This document shows, in pieces, positions 54,866 to 63,892 of a stretch of 64,000 bases of DNA. The position numbers and the translations under genes were made by a program. Source of the stretch: Thalassobacillus cyri (GTDB taxonomy: Bacteria; Bacillota; Bacilli; Bacillales; Halobacillaceae); contig NZ_FNQR01000017.1 in assembly GCF_900107755.1 (NCBI RefSeq), forward strand, positions 27,017-91,016. The letters run 5' to 3'. The notes beneath the pieces were generated by a model that was not told the origin of the DNA, did not search any database, and worked only from the letters and a program-made list of their open reading frames with translations. Each line of letters starts with the position of its first letter. Positions within the stretch are counted from its first letter, which is position 1.

Positions 54866-55313
54866 ATGGAAATAAGACAGCCGGTAAAAAAGAAGAAACA
54901 TGGCTGTTACAATTTCGTTTAATTTGTAGTATTAACAGCATTGAAATGTAAAAAACACTTGCAAACGAAGCTGTTGTTTGCTAGAAATATATAGGGGATA
55001 ATTATTGTAATCAATTCGTAAAACCCCTATTGCATAGGCATTTTCAACAAAATAAGGCAGAAGATGAGAAAGGCTTATCTGCCTTTTATTTTATTATGGA
55101 GGGTATTTTCACAAATTTGTCACATTCCATATAAAAAAGTGTGATTAAATAGATTGAAAATAAATTCCATGATACAATGGCGTTGATGCCCCATGGGCTA
55201 TTTAAGGGCTGTACAGCCTTTATAGACCTTTTTGATACACCACCCGAAAAAAACACAGCTTCCATAAATGTCGAACAATTGTTTTATGAGGGAGGTAGAA
55301 GGAGGAAGATAAA
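54866..55313 (+). other. pycA-ctaB gap: no ctaA, possible small RNA, ctaB leader
   Basis: About 450 bases without a gene. In B. subtilis ctaA lies here; none is present on either strand. TTGCAA (54959-54964) and TAGAAA (54982-54987), 17 bases apart, could promote a transcript of about 100 nt with a hairpin ATAGGGG/CCCCTAT (54991-55030) and a terminator (AAGGCAGA/TCTGCCTT then TTATTTTATT, 55054-55093). Further on, TCACATT and AAGTGTGA (55120-55144) form a short palindrome ahead of ctaB. Confidence 0.4.
55054..55093 (+). terminator. Orphan terminator in pycA-ctaB gap
   Basis: AAGGCAGA pairs with TCTGCCTT and is followed by TTATTTTATT. No ORF precedes it within the gap. Confidence 0.75.
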
Positions 55314-56249
55314 TTGATGAATAATACAAGAACAGTCGAAGCTGCATCGTCCCAGGTCATTAACCATTCGACTGTCAGCAAATCATCACTTTGGGCTGAT
55401 ATCATGAGTCTGATCAAAATCGGAATCATCAATTCCAATTTGATTACGACATTCGCTGGATTTTGGCTGGCCATCTACTTTACTGGGTCATCCTTCATAG
55501 CTCATTGGCCGACATTTTTGCTTACGATGGTCGGGTCCGCTGCAATCATAGCTGGCGGTTGTATCCTCAATAACTGGTATGATCGGGATATCGATCCAAT
55601 CATGACCCGGACGAAAACACGTCCTACGGTAACTGGTTCTATCTCACTGTCTCACATCAAGACAATGGGGATCGTAGTTTCCGCACTTGGTTTTATCCTA
55701 TTGTTATTTACCACTATCGAAGCAGCACTTCTTGGTGCCTTCGGATGGTCTGTATATGTATTCCTTTACACGATGTGGTCAAAAAGAAGGTATACGATCA
55801 ACACGGTAATCGGCAGTTTCTCCGGAGCGGTTCCTCCGCTCATTGGCTGGGCAGCTATTGAACCTGGTCTTCGCTTAGAAGCTCTTATCCTGTTTTTGAT
55901 CATGTTTATTTGGCAGCCTCCACACTTTCTGGCTTTGGCTATGAAGAAAAAGGATGAATACAAGGCAGCCAATATTCCGATGCTTCCTGTAGTTTATGGC
56001 TTCGGAATCACCAAGCGTCAGATGGTTGTCTATGTGGCGTGCCTATTGCCATTACCAATCTATCTAGCTTCTTTAGGATCCATTTTCATGATAGTGAGTG
56101 GTTTGCTGACCGCAGGCTGGTTAGTACTCGCAATCGCAGGCTTTAAAATGAAGAACGATATCAAATGGGCAACATGGATGTTCCTTTATTCCTTGTTATA
56201 CCTGACAATTATCTTCCCATTGATGGTGATTGTCACCTTACCATATTAA
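55314..56249 (+). CDS. ctaB: Haem O synthase (protoheme IX farnesyltransferase) CtaB
   Basis: A 311-residue UbiA-family prenyltransferase with about eight or nine helices. The allylic diphosphate motif N-x3-D-x3-D is N86-D90-D94 (NNWYDRDID), followed by TRTKTRPTVTG; a second motif region is YTMWSKRRYTINTVIGSFSG. It converts haem B to haem O for the oxidase. The TTG at 55314 is 8 bases after GGAGG; the ATG next to it is an alternative. First gene of the cta operon. Confidence 0.95.
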   Translation: MMNNTRTVEAASSQVINHSTVSKSSLWADIMSLIKIGIINSNLITTFAGFWLAIYFTGSSFIAHWPTFLLTMVGSAAIIAGGCILNNWYDRDIDPIMTRTKTRPTVTGSISLSHIKTMGIVVSALGFILLLFTTIEAALLGAFGWSVYVFLYTMWSKRRYTINTVIGSFSGAVPPLIGWAAIEPGLRLEALILFLIMFIWQPPHFLALAMKKKDEYKAANIPMLPVVYGFGITKRQMVVYVACLLPLPIYLASLGSIFMIVSGLLTAGWLVLAIAGFKMKNDIKWATWMFLYSLLYLTIIFPLMVIVTLPY

Positions 56250-56330
56250 TCTAATCGGATGCGGGCTGAACCGCCTTCATCCGATTATGAAATAAAAGTA
56301 AAGCTAAAAAGAGAAAGAGAGGTAGTATTC

Positions 56331-57374
56331 ATGAAAGGATGGATGGGAAAATTCCGTGCTCTGTTCTTGCTCGGATCGCTCTCCTTGATTCTATCAGGCT
56401 GCGGGGTTGATAAGTTAAGCGCGCTTAAACCTGATGGATATGGAGCGGAACTATTATACGATTTGATGATACTTAGTATTGCAATCATGATCTTTGTATT
56501 CATCGTCGTAATGGCCATTTATACATTTGTTCTGATTCGTTACCGTCGGAAAAAAGGCCAGGAGGATTTTATTCCTAAACAAACAGAAGGTAACAAAGTT
56601 CTTGAAATTATCTGGACAGTCATTCCGATTATCCTATTGTTAGTGTTAGCAGTACCTACAGTTCAGGCTGTCTTCGATTTGGCTGAAACATCTTCAGATG
56701 AAGCCGATATCAGAATCGATGTAACTTCAGCTCAGTTCTGGTGGCAGTTTGATTATGCTGGTGAAGAGATTTCTACCAGTCAGGAACTTTATATCCCTAA
56801 AGGGGAACGCGTGTACTTAACGATGAAGTCAGCAGACGTCATCCACTCCTTCTGGGTACCTTCCATCGCAGGTAAGATGGACACCAACCCAGGAGATAAT
56901 GAAAATACGATGTACCTTGAAGCAAAAGAAGAAGGCGTTTACTGGGGGCAATGTACTGAATTGTGCGGACCTTCCCATTCACTGATGGACTTCCGCGTCG
57001 TTGTCGTCAGCCCGGAAGAGTATGAACAATGGGTGAACGACATGAAGAATGCGGATCCTGAAGCTACGCCAGATACGCAAGTAGCACAAGAAGGACAGGA
57101 AATTTTCCAAAACAACTGCATGAGCTGTCACGCAATTGGCGCGCAGCCTAAAGGCGTAGGTCCTAACTTGACTAACTTCGGTGACCGTGCCAAAGTTGCA
57201 GGAATTTTAGAACCTACGAAAGAAAATATAAAAAACTGGATTCTGAATCCGAATGAATATAAACCTGGCAACACCATGCCAGCGAATCTGGTTAATGAAG
57301 AAGAAGCTGGCAAAGTTGCTGAATACCTGATGCAATTGAAGCCTTCAGAAATTACACCTGAAAGTGCACAATAA
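56331..57374 (+). CDS. ctaC: Cytochrome caa3 oxidase subunit II with haem c (CtaC)
   Basis: A 347-residue lipoprotein (lipobox LSGC, C24) with two transmembrane helices (about 45-67 and 90-110), a CuA cupredoxin domain with ligands including H (VIHSFW) and C208-x3-C212, and a C-terminal cytochrome c domain with C263-x2-C266-H267. This makes the enzyme a caa3-type cytochrome c oxidase. I chose the ATG at 56331 because GAGAGGTAG lies 7 bases upstream; the longer frame from 56259 has no site. Confidence 0.95.
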   Translation: MKGWMGKFRALFLLGSLSLILSGCGVDKLSALKPDGYGAELLYDLMILSIAIMIFVFIVVMAIYTFVLIRYRRKKGQEDFIPKQTEGNKVLEIIWTVIPIILLLVLAVPTVQAVFDLAETSSDEADIRIDVTSAQFWWQFDYAGEEISTSQELYIPKGERVYLTMKSADVIHSFWVPSIAGKMDTNPGDNENTMYLEAKEEGVYWGQCTELCGPSHSLMDFRVVVVSPEEYEQWVNDMKNADPEATPDTQVAQEGQEIFQNNCMSCHAIGAQPKGVGPNLTNFGDRAKVAGILEPTKENIKNWILNPNEYKPGNTMPANLVNEEEAGKVAEYLMQLKPSEITPESAQ

Positions 57375-57422
57375 ATAAATGCTATGTGAGATATGTATGA
57401 AGTTTAGAGGGAGGTTAAAAGC

Positions 57423-59282
57423 GTGAGTACTGCAGTAGCGCAAAAGAAAGGCTTCGGCGCTTTTATCTGGGATTACCTGACTACCGTCGACCATAAGAAA
57501 ATCGCACATCTTTATCTCGTCGCCGGCGGCTTGTTTTTCCTAATGGGCGGTCTAGAAGCAATGATTATCCGGATCCAATTGATGAAACCGGACAACGAAT
57601 TCATCAGTGCCGGTCTTTACAACGAAATGATTACGATGCATGGTACGACTATGATCTTTCTGGCAGCCATGCCATTGTTATTCGCTTTAATGAATGCCGT
57701 CGTACCATTACAAATCGGTGCTCGGGACGTAGCATTCCCGTTTCTTAACTCTTTAGGTTTCTGGCTGTTCTTTTTTGGTGGCCTGATCCTTAACTTTTCT
57801 TGGTTTATGGGTGGAGCTCCTGATGCTGGATGGACAGCTTATGCTCCGTTATCAACTACATCCCCTGGACATGGGGTAGACTTCTATGTCATGGGCTTAC
57901 AGATTTCTGGTGCCGGTACTTTAATTGGTGGTATTAACTTCCTGGTAACCATCGTAAACATGCGCGCGCCAGGCATGAGCTACATGCGTATGCCATTGTT
58001 CACGTGGACGGTATTTGTAACCAGTACCTTGATTTTGTTTGCATTCCCGGCATTGACTGTCGGTTTGTTCCTTATGATGTTTGACCGCATGTTCGGTTCT
58101 GTATTCTTTGATGTTGCAGCAGGTGGTAACGTCATTATCTGGGAGCACTTATTCTGGATTTTCGGACACCCGGAAGTGTATATTTTGATTCTTCCTGTAT
58201 TCGGTGTCTTTAGTGAAGTTTTCTCTACATTTTCAAGAAAACGACTTTTCGGTTACTCAGCCATGGTTTTTGCGACCGTATTAATCGGTTTCTTGGGTTT
58301 CATGGTATGGGCTCACCACATGTTCACAACAGGGATGGGACCAGTAGCCAACTCGATTTTCGCAGTAACCACTATGGCAATCGCCGTACCAACAGGTATC
58401 AAGATTTTCAACTGGTTGTTCACCATGTGGGGTGGAACTATCCAAATGACAACAGCGATGCTTTGGTCGGTCGCATTTATTCCAACATTCACTATTGGTG
58501 GTATGACTGGTGTCATGCTTGCAGCAGCAGCAGCTGACTATCAATACCATGATACTTATTTCGTAGTAGCCCACTTCCACTACGTTATCGTTGGTGGTGT
58601 GGTATTCGGTATCTTTGCTGCCCTGCATTACTGGTGGCCGAAGATGTTCGGTAAAGTATTGAACGAAAAGCTAGGAAAATGGACGTTCTGGCCATTTTTC
58701 ATCGGTTTCCATCTGACATTCTTCATCCAGCACTTCCTGGGTCTGATGGGGATGCCTAGACGTTACTGGAAGTTCCTTGAAGGCCAAGGGCTTGATACAG
58801 GTAACTTGATCAGTACAATTGGTGCTTTCTTCATGGCGCTTGGTGTCATCATCTTTCTATGGAATGTCATCTATACAGCGTTTAAAGAGCCAAAAGCATC
58901 TGCGGATCCATTTGATGGACGAACGCTGGAATGGTCAATTCCATCACCACCGCCGTTCTATAACTTTAAACAGACTCCATTGGTACGTGGTTTAGATGCA
59001 CTATGGATCGAAAAATCAGAAGGTAAGAAGGCTATGACGCCAGCTGAACCGCTTGGAGATATCCATATGCCTTACGGTTCTATCTTACCGTTTGTCATGT
59101 CACTGGGACTGTTCATCGCCGGATTCGGCTTTATCTACCAAGTCGATAATCCTGTCTGGTTATCTCTTGTATTCATCGGTATGGGTATTACTTTAGGTGC
59201 CATGTTTGTACGTTCTGTCAAAGACGACCTTGGCTATCATATCCATAAAGAAGATTTAGAAAAGGGGGATGGCCAGCTATGA
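57423..59282 (+). CDS. ctaD: Cytochrome caa3 oxidase subunit I (CtaD)
   Basis: A 619-residue haem-copper oxidase subunit I with 12 or more helices. It holds the haem ligand region (MITMHGTTMIFLAAMP), the CuB HPEVY motif (WIFGHPEVYILILP), and the HDTYFVVAHFHYVIVGG segment with haem a and a3 ligands. It reduces oxygen and pumps protons. GTG start after GGGAGG. Its stop overlaps ctaE by 4 bases. Confidence 0.97.
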   Translation: MSTAVAQKKGFGAFIWDYLTTVDHKKIAHLYLVAGGLFFLMGGLEAMIIRIQLMKPDNEFISAGLYNEMITMHGTTMIFLAAMPLLFALMNAVVPLQIGARDVAFPFLNSLGFWLFFFGGLILNFSWFMGGAPDAGWTAYAPLSTTSPGHGVDFYVMGLQISGAGTLIGGINFLVTIVNMRAPGMSYMRMPLFTWTVFVTSTLILFAFPALTVGLFLMMFDRMFGSVFFDVAAGGNVIIWEHLFWIFGHPEVYILILPVFGVFSEVFSTFSRKRLFGYSAMVFATVLIGFLGFMVWAHHMFTTGMGPVANSIFAVTTMAIAVPTGIKIFNWLFTMWGGTIQMTTAMLWSVAFIPTFTIGGMTGVMLAAAAADYQYHDTYFVVAHFHYVIVGGVVFGIFAALHYWWPKMFGKVLNEKLGKWTFWPFFIGFHLTFFIQHFLGLMGMPRRYWKFLEGQGLDTGNLISTIGAFFMALGVIIFLWNVIYTAFKEPKASADPFDGRTLEWSIPSPPPFYNFKQTPLVRGLDALWIEKSEGKKAMTPAEPLGDIHMPYGSILPFVMSLGLFIAGFGFIYQVDNPVWLSLVFIGMGITLGAMFVRSVKDDLGYHIHKEDLEKGDGQL

Positions 59283-59902
59283 GTAACGAAGATATATTGA
59301 ATCCGAAACAAATGCCACATGAACCAGAAAAAGCCACCCTTGAAGGCAAAAATAAATTCCTTGGTTTCTGGTTCTTCCTTGGGGGAGAAACCGTATTATT
59401 CGCCAGTCTGTTCGGTACTTTCCTGGCTTTGAAGGACTCGACAGCAGGGGGACCAGGTACAGAAGAGCTATTCGGTCTTGAGCTTGTATTCGTAATGACG
59501 ATGCTCCTTTTAACAAGTTCATTGACAAGTGTGTATGCCATGTATCATATGAAGAACAATAACTTCTCTAAAATGATGGTATGGCTTGGCGTCACAGTCG
59601 CCTTAGGTTTCAGCTTCTTAGGTTTCGAGCTTTATGAGTTCTATCATTACATTCATGAATACGAATTTACCTTTCGCTCTTCTGCGTTAGGTTCAGCGTT
59701 CTACACGCTAGTTGGTTTCCACGGAGGACACGTGCTTTTCGGTCTTCTATGGATAGTCACCTTGATGGCGCGGAATGCTAAGCGTGGTTTAAACCTTTAT
59801 AATGCGCCTAAATTTTATGTTGCCAGCTTGTATTGGCACTTTATCGACGTAGTATGGGTATTCATCTTTACAGTTGTCTACCTAATGGGAAAGGTGGGTT
59901 AA
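59279..59902 (+). CDS. ctaE: Cytochrome caa3 oxidase subunit III (CtaE)
   Basis: A 207-residue membrane protein with five helices, the short form typical of Bacillus CtaE. It has FWFFLGGETVLFASLFGTFLAL and GFHGGHVLFGLLWI motifs and ends ASLYWHFIDVVWVFIFTVVYL. It stabilises the oxygen pathway to subunit I. AAAGGGGGA lies 9-10 bases before the ATG, inside ctaD. Confidence 0.95.
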   Translation: MSNEDILNPKQMPHEPEKATLEGKNKFLGFWFFLGGETVLFASLFGTFLALKDSTAGGPGTEELFGLELVFVMTMLLLTSSLTSVYAMYHMKNNNFSKMMVWLGVTVALGFSFLGFELYEFYHYIHEYEFTFRSSALGSAFYTLVGFHGGHVLFGLLWIVTLMARNAKRGLNLYNAPKFYVASLYWHFIDVVWVFIFTVVYLMGKVG

Positions 59903-59905
59903 TCC

Positions 59906-60229
59906 ATGACAAAAGACACCAATTCCACACCTCATAATGAATTTGAAAAAGCAGAACACAAAGAAGAAATGAAACATCAGGTAATCAGTTTCGTCATGAT
60001 GATCATTTTCACTATTGCTGCTTTCGCTGTTGTGGCTACCGATGCAATTGGTAAATACTTCGCTATTCCGATTATTCTATTGTTAGCGGTCGTGCAAGTC
60101 ATTTTCCAGCTTTATTATTTCATGCACATGAAAAATAAAGGTCATGAAACACCTGCATTGATGATTTATGGCGGGCTCGCGGTCGCGTTCATGACTATTC
60201 TTACATTCACTACAATCATTTGGTGGTAA
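59906..60229 (+). CDS. ctaF: Cytochrome caa3 oxidase subunit IV (CtaF)
   Basis: A 107-residue protein with an acidic N-terminus and three helices (about 28-46, 52-70 and 82-105), including QVIFQLYYFMHMKNKGH, typical of bacterial cytochrome oxidase subunit IV. It starts 3 bases after the ctaE stop. A hairpin terminator follows. Confidence 0.93.
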   Translation: MTKDTNSTPHNEFEKAEHKEEMKHQVISFVMMIIFTIAAFAVVATDAIGKYFAIPIILLLAVVQVIFQLYYFMHMKNKGHETPALMIYGGLAVAFMTILTFTTIIWW

Positions 60230-60240
60230 AATTTATGTAA

Positions 60241-60277
60241 AAGAGAGGTCGGAGCATGTTGTTCCGATCTCTTTCTT
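60241..60277 (+). terminator. Terminator after ctaF
   Basis: AAGAGAGGTCGGA pairs with TCCGATCTCTTT and is followed by CTT. Confidence 0.8.
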
Positions 60278-60343
60278 CAATTAACTGGATTTTTTGTCGC
60301 TTTTGTGAACTTTTGTGAGGTTAGGATTTAAAAGTCGAGAATT

Positions 60344-60372
60344 TTGACAGTTTAAGTTAAAATAGGTTATAT
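60344..60372 (+). promoter_or_regulatory. Sigma-A promoter of ctaG
   Basis: Consensus TTGACA (60344-60349), a 17-base spacer and TTATAT (60367-60372), about 25 bases upstream of the ctaG start. ctaG can therefore be expressed apart from ctaBCDEF. Confidence 0.7.
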
Positions 60373-60397
60373 AACGACCAAGATGGAGTGAACAGTT

Positions 60398-61306
60398 ATG
60401 TGGTTAGAATTGCAGATTTTCGGATTCCGTGCGATGTGGAGTCCTTATTACTTCTTGTTTTTATTGCTCGTCGCGGGTATATATTTCTATTTGACTGGTC
60501 CTGGCCGTCATAGGTTCACAAAGGAAGGGCGTCCGTCAGGCAAACAACAAGCCATGTTCTATACAGGATTACTTGTCTTATATCTCATCAAGGGCTCCCC
60601 AATAGATTTGTTAGCCCATATTGTTTTTACAGCTCATATGACACAAATGGCGCTTTACTACTTGCTATTCCCGATTTTAATCATAAAGGGGATACCAAAG
60701 TGGATGTGGAAGAAACTGTTTAATCTGCCGGTAGTACGTCCGGTATTATTACTATTAACTAAACCCTTGATTGCTATATTGCTTTTCAATGGCTTGTTTT
60801 CGCTGTATCACCTGCCGTCTGTATTCGATTATGCTAAAACAGGTGAGTTTGTACACGCCGGGATTACTATCGTCATCTTAATAACTGCATTTTTAATGTG
60901 GATGTCTGTTTTTCCTCCGTTGGAAGAATTGGACCGTCTAAGTGAAATTATGAAGATTGGCTATATCTTTGCCAATGGCGTGCTGATTACACCAGCTTGT
61001 GCATTGATCATTTTTGCTGAGGCACCGATGTATGCGACGTTTACAGAAGGCGGACCATGGGTTCAGGCTTTGAGCCTTTGTGTTCCCCAGGACGTGTTGA
61101 ATGGTATGGCCGGGCTTCGCATGAGTGGTCCGGAATTATTCTCACCACTTTCTCTTTTAGATGATCAGCAAACAGCTGGGATCATTATGAAAGTGGCACA
61201 GGAAATCATTTTCGGTACAATCATCGCTAAAATATTCTTTACATGGTTCAACAAAGAGCGTGATATCATCGATCCGTTGCCAGCTAATGTTCAACAAGAT
61301 TCTTGA
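60398..61306 (+). CDS. ctaG: Cytochrome c oxidase assembly factor CtaG (caa3 type)
   Basis: A 302-residue protein with about seven helices (caa3_CtaG family). Conserved HIVFTAHMTQMALYYLLFPIL and TPACALIIFAEAPMYATFTE segments carry His and Met residues suited to copper. It is needed for active caa3 oxidase in B. subtilis and is unrelated to mitochondrial Cox11-type CtaG. Own promoter upstream; terminator downstream. Confidence 0.92.
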   Translation: MWLELQIFGFRAMWSPYYFLFLLLVAGIYFYLTGPGRHRFTKEGRPSGKQQAMFYTGLLVLYLIKGSPIDLLAHIVFTAHMTQMALYYLLFPILIIKGIPKWMWKKLFNLPVVRPVLLLLTKPLIAILLFNGLFSLYHLPSVFDYAKTGEFVHAGITIVILITAFLMWMSVFPPLEELDRLSEIMKIGYIFANGVLITPACALIIFAEAPMYATFTEGGPWVQALSLCVPQDVLNGMAGLRMSGPELFSPLSLLDDQQTAGIIMKVAQEIIFGTIIAKIFFTWFNKERDIIDPLPANVQQDS

Positions 61307-61317
61307 TGGCCATGCGA

Positions 61318-61350
61318 GCTTTCCTGACTTGTCAGGAAAGCTTTTATTTT
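61318..61350 (+). terminator. Terminator after ctaG
   Basis: AGCTTTCCTGAC pairs with GTCAGGAAAGCT and is followed by TTTATTTT. Confidence 0.92.
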
Positions 61351-61430
61351 AAATAGGGTGCTTGTCTAAATCAGATAACTTTATTAGTATGAAAGAGAAT
61401 TAGGATATTGCTTGAAGGGAATGACCGTCC

Positions 61431-61886
61431 ATGCTTTTGTTACCTACGATCAGCACTTTTTTTATTGCGCTTAGCGGGACACTTGTAGCAATCGGCTGGG
61501 TGTTGATTGTAAAAGGGCATCGCCGCCGTCACAGACAAGTGATGCTGACTGCGGCAATCAGTGCGCTCTTATTTTTTATTATTTATTTGACGAGAACGAT
61601 CCTGGTTGGGAATACGAGCTTCGGAGGACCTGAAGATGTAGAAATTTATTATACCATCTATATGATTTTTCATATTATCCTGGCTACTACAGGAGCGATA
61701 TTCGGTATAGTTACGCTAAGGCTCGCTCTGAAACGTAAAATTACTAAACATAGGAAGATAGGACCTGTAACCAGTGTGATTTGGTTTTTCTCAGCTGTTA
61801 CCGGTGTCATCGTTTATTTTCTTTTATATATCATCTACGAACCTGGAGAAACGACAAACGTCTTCCGAGCTATTTTCGGTTTCTAA
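61431..61886 (+). CDS. ctaM: Oxidase assembly protein CtaM (DUF420, YozB type)
   Basis: A 151-residue protein with four helices and the DUF420 pattern (GWVLIVKGHRRRHRQVMLTA, IYYTIYMIFHIILATTGA, KHRKIGPVTSVIWFFSAVTG) with conserved His residues. CtaM is needed for haem A-containing oxidase activity in Staphylococcus aureus. Its place after ctaG supports an oxidase assembly role. The start has a weak site (GAAGGGAATG). Confidence 0.85.
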   Translation: MLLLPTISTFFIALSGTLVAIGWVLIVKGHRRRHRQVMLTAAISALLFFIIYLTRTILVGNTSFGGPEDVEIYYTIYMIFHIILATTGAIFGIVTLRLALKRKITKHRKIGPVTSVIWFFSAVTGVIVYFLLYIIYEPGETTNVFRAIFGF

Positions 61887-61893
61887 CCAAGGT

Positions 61894-61930
61894 ATCGCAT
61901 GAAGTCATAACCGATTTCATGCGATTTTTT
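61894..61930 (+). terminator. Terminator after ctaM
   Basis: ATCGCATGAA pairs with TTCATGCGAT and is followed by TTTTT. Confidence 0.9.
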
Positions 61931-61962
61931 ACTAACTGGGGTACCAGGAGTGGAGGGGTTCG

Positions 61963-62472
61963 GTGTTCATTGAAACAGAAAGGTTACATATCCGCACATT
62001 TACGCTGCAAGATGCTCAGCTGTTGATGGAAAATAAAAGTAGGTTTTTTCTAGAAAAAAAAATTAATTATACGAAGGAATGGCCAAGCGATGGACTCCTT
62101 GCCTGGCTCCCTTTATATGTGGAGTCATTAGAGGCGGACAATCAGGAGTTTGGTTTTGGCCCCTGGTATACGACAGTACGGTCCGGCACTGCCTTAGTAG
62201 GGGATATTGGCTTCAAAGCTGTATCTTTTTATAAAGAACAAAGGGAGATTAGTTATTCGGTAGTAGCGTCTAAACGGGGGAGAGGATATGCGCAGGAAGC
62301 AGTCAGCGCGCTTACAGCCTGGGCATTTAACCAGCATATCTCCTTAATTACTGCTCAGTGTGACCGATATAATACCCCTTCTCTCCAAGTATTGAAAAAA
62401 TGCGGCTACAGACTTTATGGAAAAGAAGGAACTATTTTATTGTTCAAGAAAGAGAGGAATCGACATGAGTGA
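61963..62472 (+). CDS. GNAT acetyltransferase, RimJ/RimL type
   Basis: A 169-residue GNAT protein with an FIETERLHIRTFTLQDAQLL start, VGDIGFKAVSF, and the acetyl-CoA loop in SKRGRGYAQEAVSALTAWAF, followed by DRYNTPSLQVLKKCGYRLYG. It probably acetylates an N-terminus or a small molecule. GTG start with GGAGGGG 5 bases upstream. It overlaps the next gene by 8 bases. Confidence 0.82.
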   Translation: MFIETERLHIRTFTLQDAQLLMENKSRFFLEKKINYTKEWPSDGLLAWLPLYVESLEADNQEFGFGPWYTTVRSGTALVGDIGFKAVSFYKEQREISYSVVASKRGRGYAQEAVSALTAWAFNQHISLITAQCDRYNTPSLQVLKKCGYRLYGKEGTILLFKKERNRHE

Positions 62473-63631
62473 TGTGAAAAAAGTTACGGACGGAGAATAT
62501 GATGCATGTTTGAAATTGGGTGAAAATGCTTTTAATTACAAGCTGACTCAGGAACAAATCAAAAATAGAAAATGGCAGATGGACAAGCAGGATATATTTG
62601 CAGTATATGAAGGTGATAGAATGGCGGCTAAACTCCATCTCCTTCCACTGCAAATATTCCTGAATGACAAGAAAGTCGATATGGGAGGCATTGCCGGGGT
62701 AGCGACCTGGCCTGAGCATCGACGAAAAGGTTATGTTGGTCAACTGATGAAGGAAGCATTGAAGACCATACGTGAAAAGGGTTATTCCTTATCATTACTG
62801 CATCCCTTCTCCATCCCATTTTATCGCAACTATGGATATGAACTGACCCAGTACACCTATACATACCAGGGCAGCATTTCCAATTTGATCGTCGAGCACC
62901 CTTCCTATGACGGGAAGTTGGTACGTGTAAATAAAGAGGAGGCACCAAGCCTTCTGAATGATGTCTATGAAAAAGCAGCTTCAGCTTATACGTTAATGCT
63001 GGCAAGAGAACCATGGTGGTGGGAACGTCGTGTCCTTACCGATGACACCCAAATCATTGCTTATGAATCACAAGGTCACATGCAAGGGTATCTATTGGCC
63101 GAAATGAAAAAAGACCGTTTAGTCATAGATGAATTTATCTACCAAACCAAACCAGCATTTCAGGCATTGCTTCAATGGATGAAGAACCATGATTCTATGA
63201 CAGAACAAATTGAGATTTCCATGCTTCCCGGTGATTTAGATGCCTTCCATTTTGCGAATCCAAGATTCAAAGAAGTAAAGCAGCCTTATTTCATGGCAAG
63301 AATTGTGGATATTGAAAACTTCTTCAAGCTATATCCTTTTGCTGATTCATTAGACAATGCTCCCTTGAACATAAAGGTATACGATAAATATGCGCCTTGG
63401 AATGATGGCGTATGGCAATGTATCCCGAAAAAAGAAGGTATGGTGGTTGAGCAGACAAGCGATGAGGCAGATATAGAAACCGATGTAAAGACACTATCAG
63501 CTCTACTTTTAGGCAGCCTGCCAATAGAAAAGGCAATTTTCATGAACAAATTAACGGGAGATCCAAGCAGCCTTGCACGCTTATCCGGCTGGATACCGAA
63601 TAATCAACCGGCGTTTCTCGACTTTTTCTAG
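62465..63631 (+). CDS. Eis-like GNAT acetyltransferase
   Basis: A 388-residue protein with an N-terminal GNAT domain (MGGIAGVATWPEHRRKGYVGQLMKEALKTI, acetyl-CoA loop about residues 78-92), a second GNAT-like half, and a C-terminal SCP2-like domain, the layout of the Eis family. Mycobacterial Eis acetylates aminoglycosides; the substrate here is unknown. The ATG at 62465 lies within the previous gene and has AGAGGAA upstream, so translation is coupled. Terminator at 63669. Confidence 0.82.
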   Translation: MSDVKKVTDGEYDACLKLGENAFNYKLTQEQIKNRKWQMDKQDIFAVYEGDRMAAKLHLLPLQIFLNDKKVDMGGIAGVATWPEHRRKGYVGQLMKEALKTIREKGYSLSLLHPFSIPFYRNYGYELTQYTYTYQGSISNLIVEHPSYDGKLVRVNKEEAPSLLNDVYEKAASAYTLMLAREPWWWERRVLTDDTQIIAYESQGHMQGYLLAEMKKDRLVIDEFIYQTKPAFQALLQWMKNHDSMTEQIEISMLPGDLDAFHFANPRFKEVKQPYFMARIVDIENFFKLYPFADSLDNAPLNIKVYDKYAPWNDGVWQCIPKKEGMVVEQTSDEADIETDVKTLSALLLGSLPIEKAIFMNKLTGDPSSLARLSGWIPNNQPAFLDFF

Positions 63632-63668
63632 CTTGCTGATTGTTAGAATTCTGAGAAAGCAAAATATC

Positions 63669-63703
63669 AAAAACGTCCAGGGTTTCTGCCTGGACGTTTT
63701 TTT
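63669..63703 (+). terminator. Terminator after eis-like gene
   Basis: AAAACGTCCAGG pairs with CCTGGACGTTTT and is followed by TTT. Confidence 0.93.
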
Positions 63704-63744
63704 ATGAAGCTTCTAAGTACCAAAGAACGGTTCATCTTCTATTC

Positions 63745-63798
63745 TAGGGATAAATAATTTTGGAAAAGCGATCTACTTTCCCAAAATTTATGTCCCTA
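63745..63798. other. Long imperfect hairpin in intergenic region
   Basis: TAGGGATAAAT...TTTTGG.AAAG pairs with CTTT.CCAAAA.TTTATGTCCCTA around a 7-base loop. It has two small bulges and no T-run, so it is not a terminator. Function unknown. Confidence 0.5.
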
Positions 63799-63892
63799 AG
63801 CAACGGAACAAGAAACCGGGTTGATTCACAGAACTGCTCCGTAAAAGTTTAGAAATAAAATACAATACTGATAAGTATGATTAAAGTATATC

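Noticed and set aside
55120..55144. TCACATT/AAGTGTGA palindrome as a Rex site before ctaB
   Set aside because: The spacing of 10 bases does not match Rex and the flanks do not fit; left as an unexplained palindrome.
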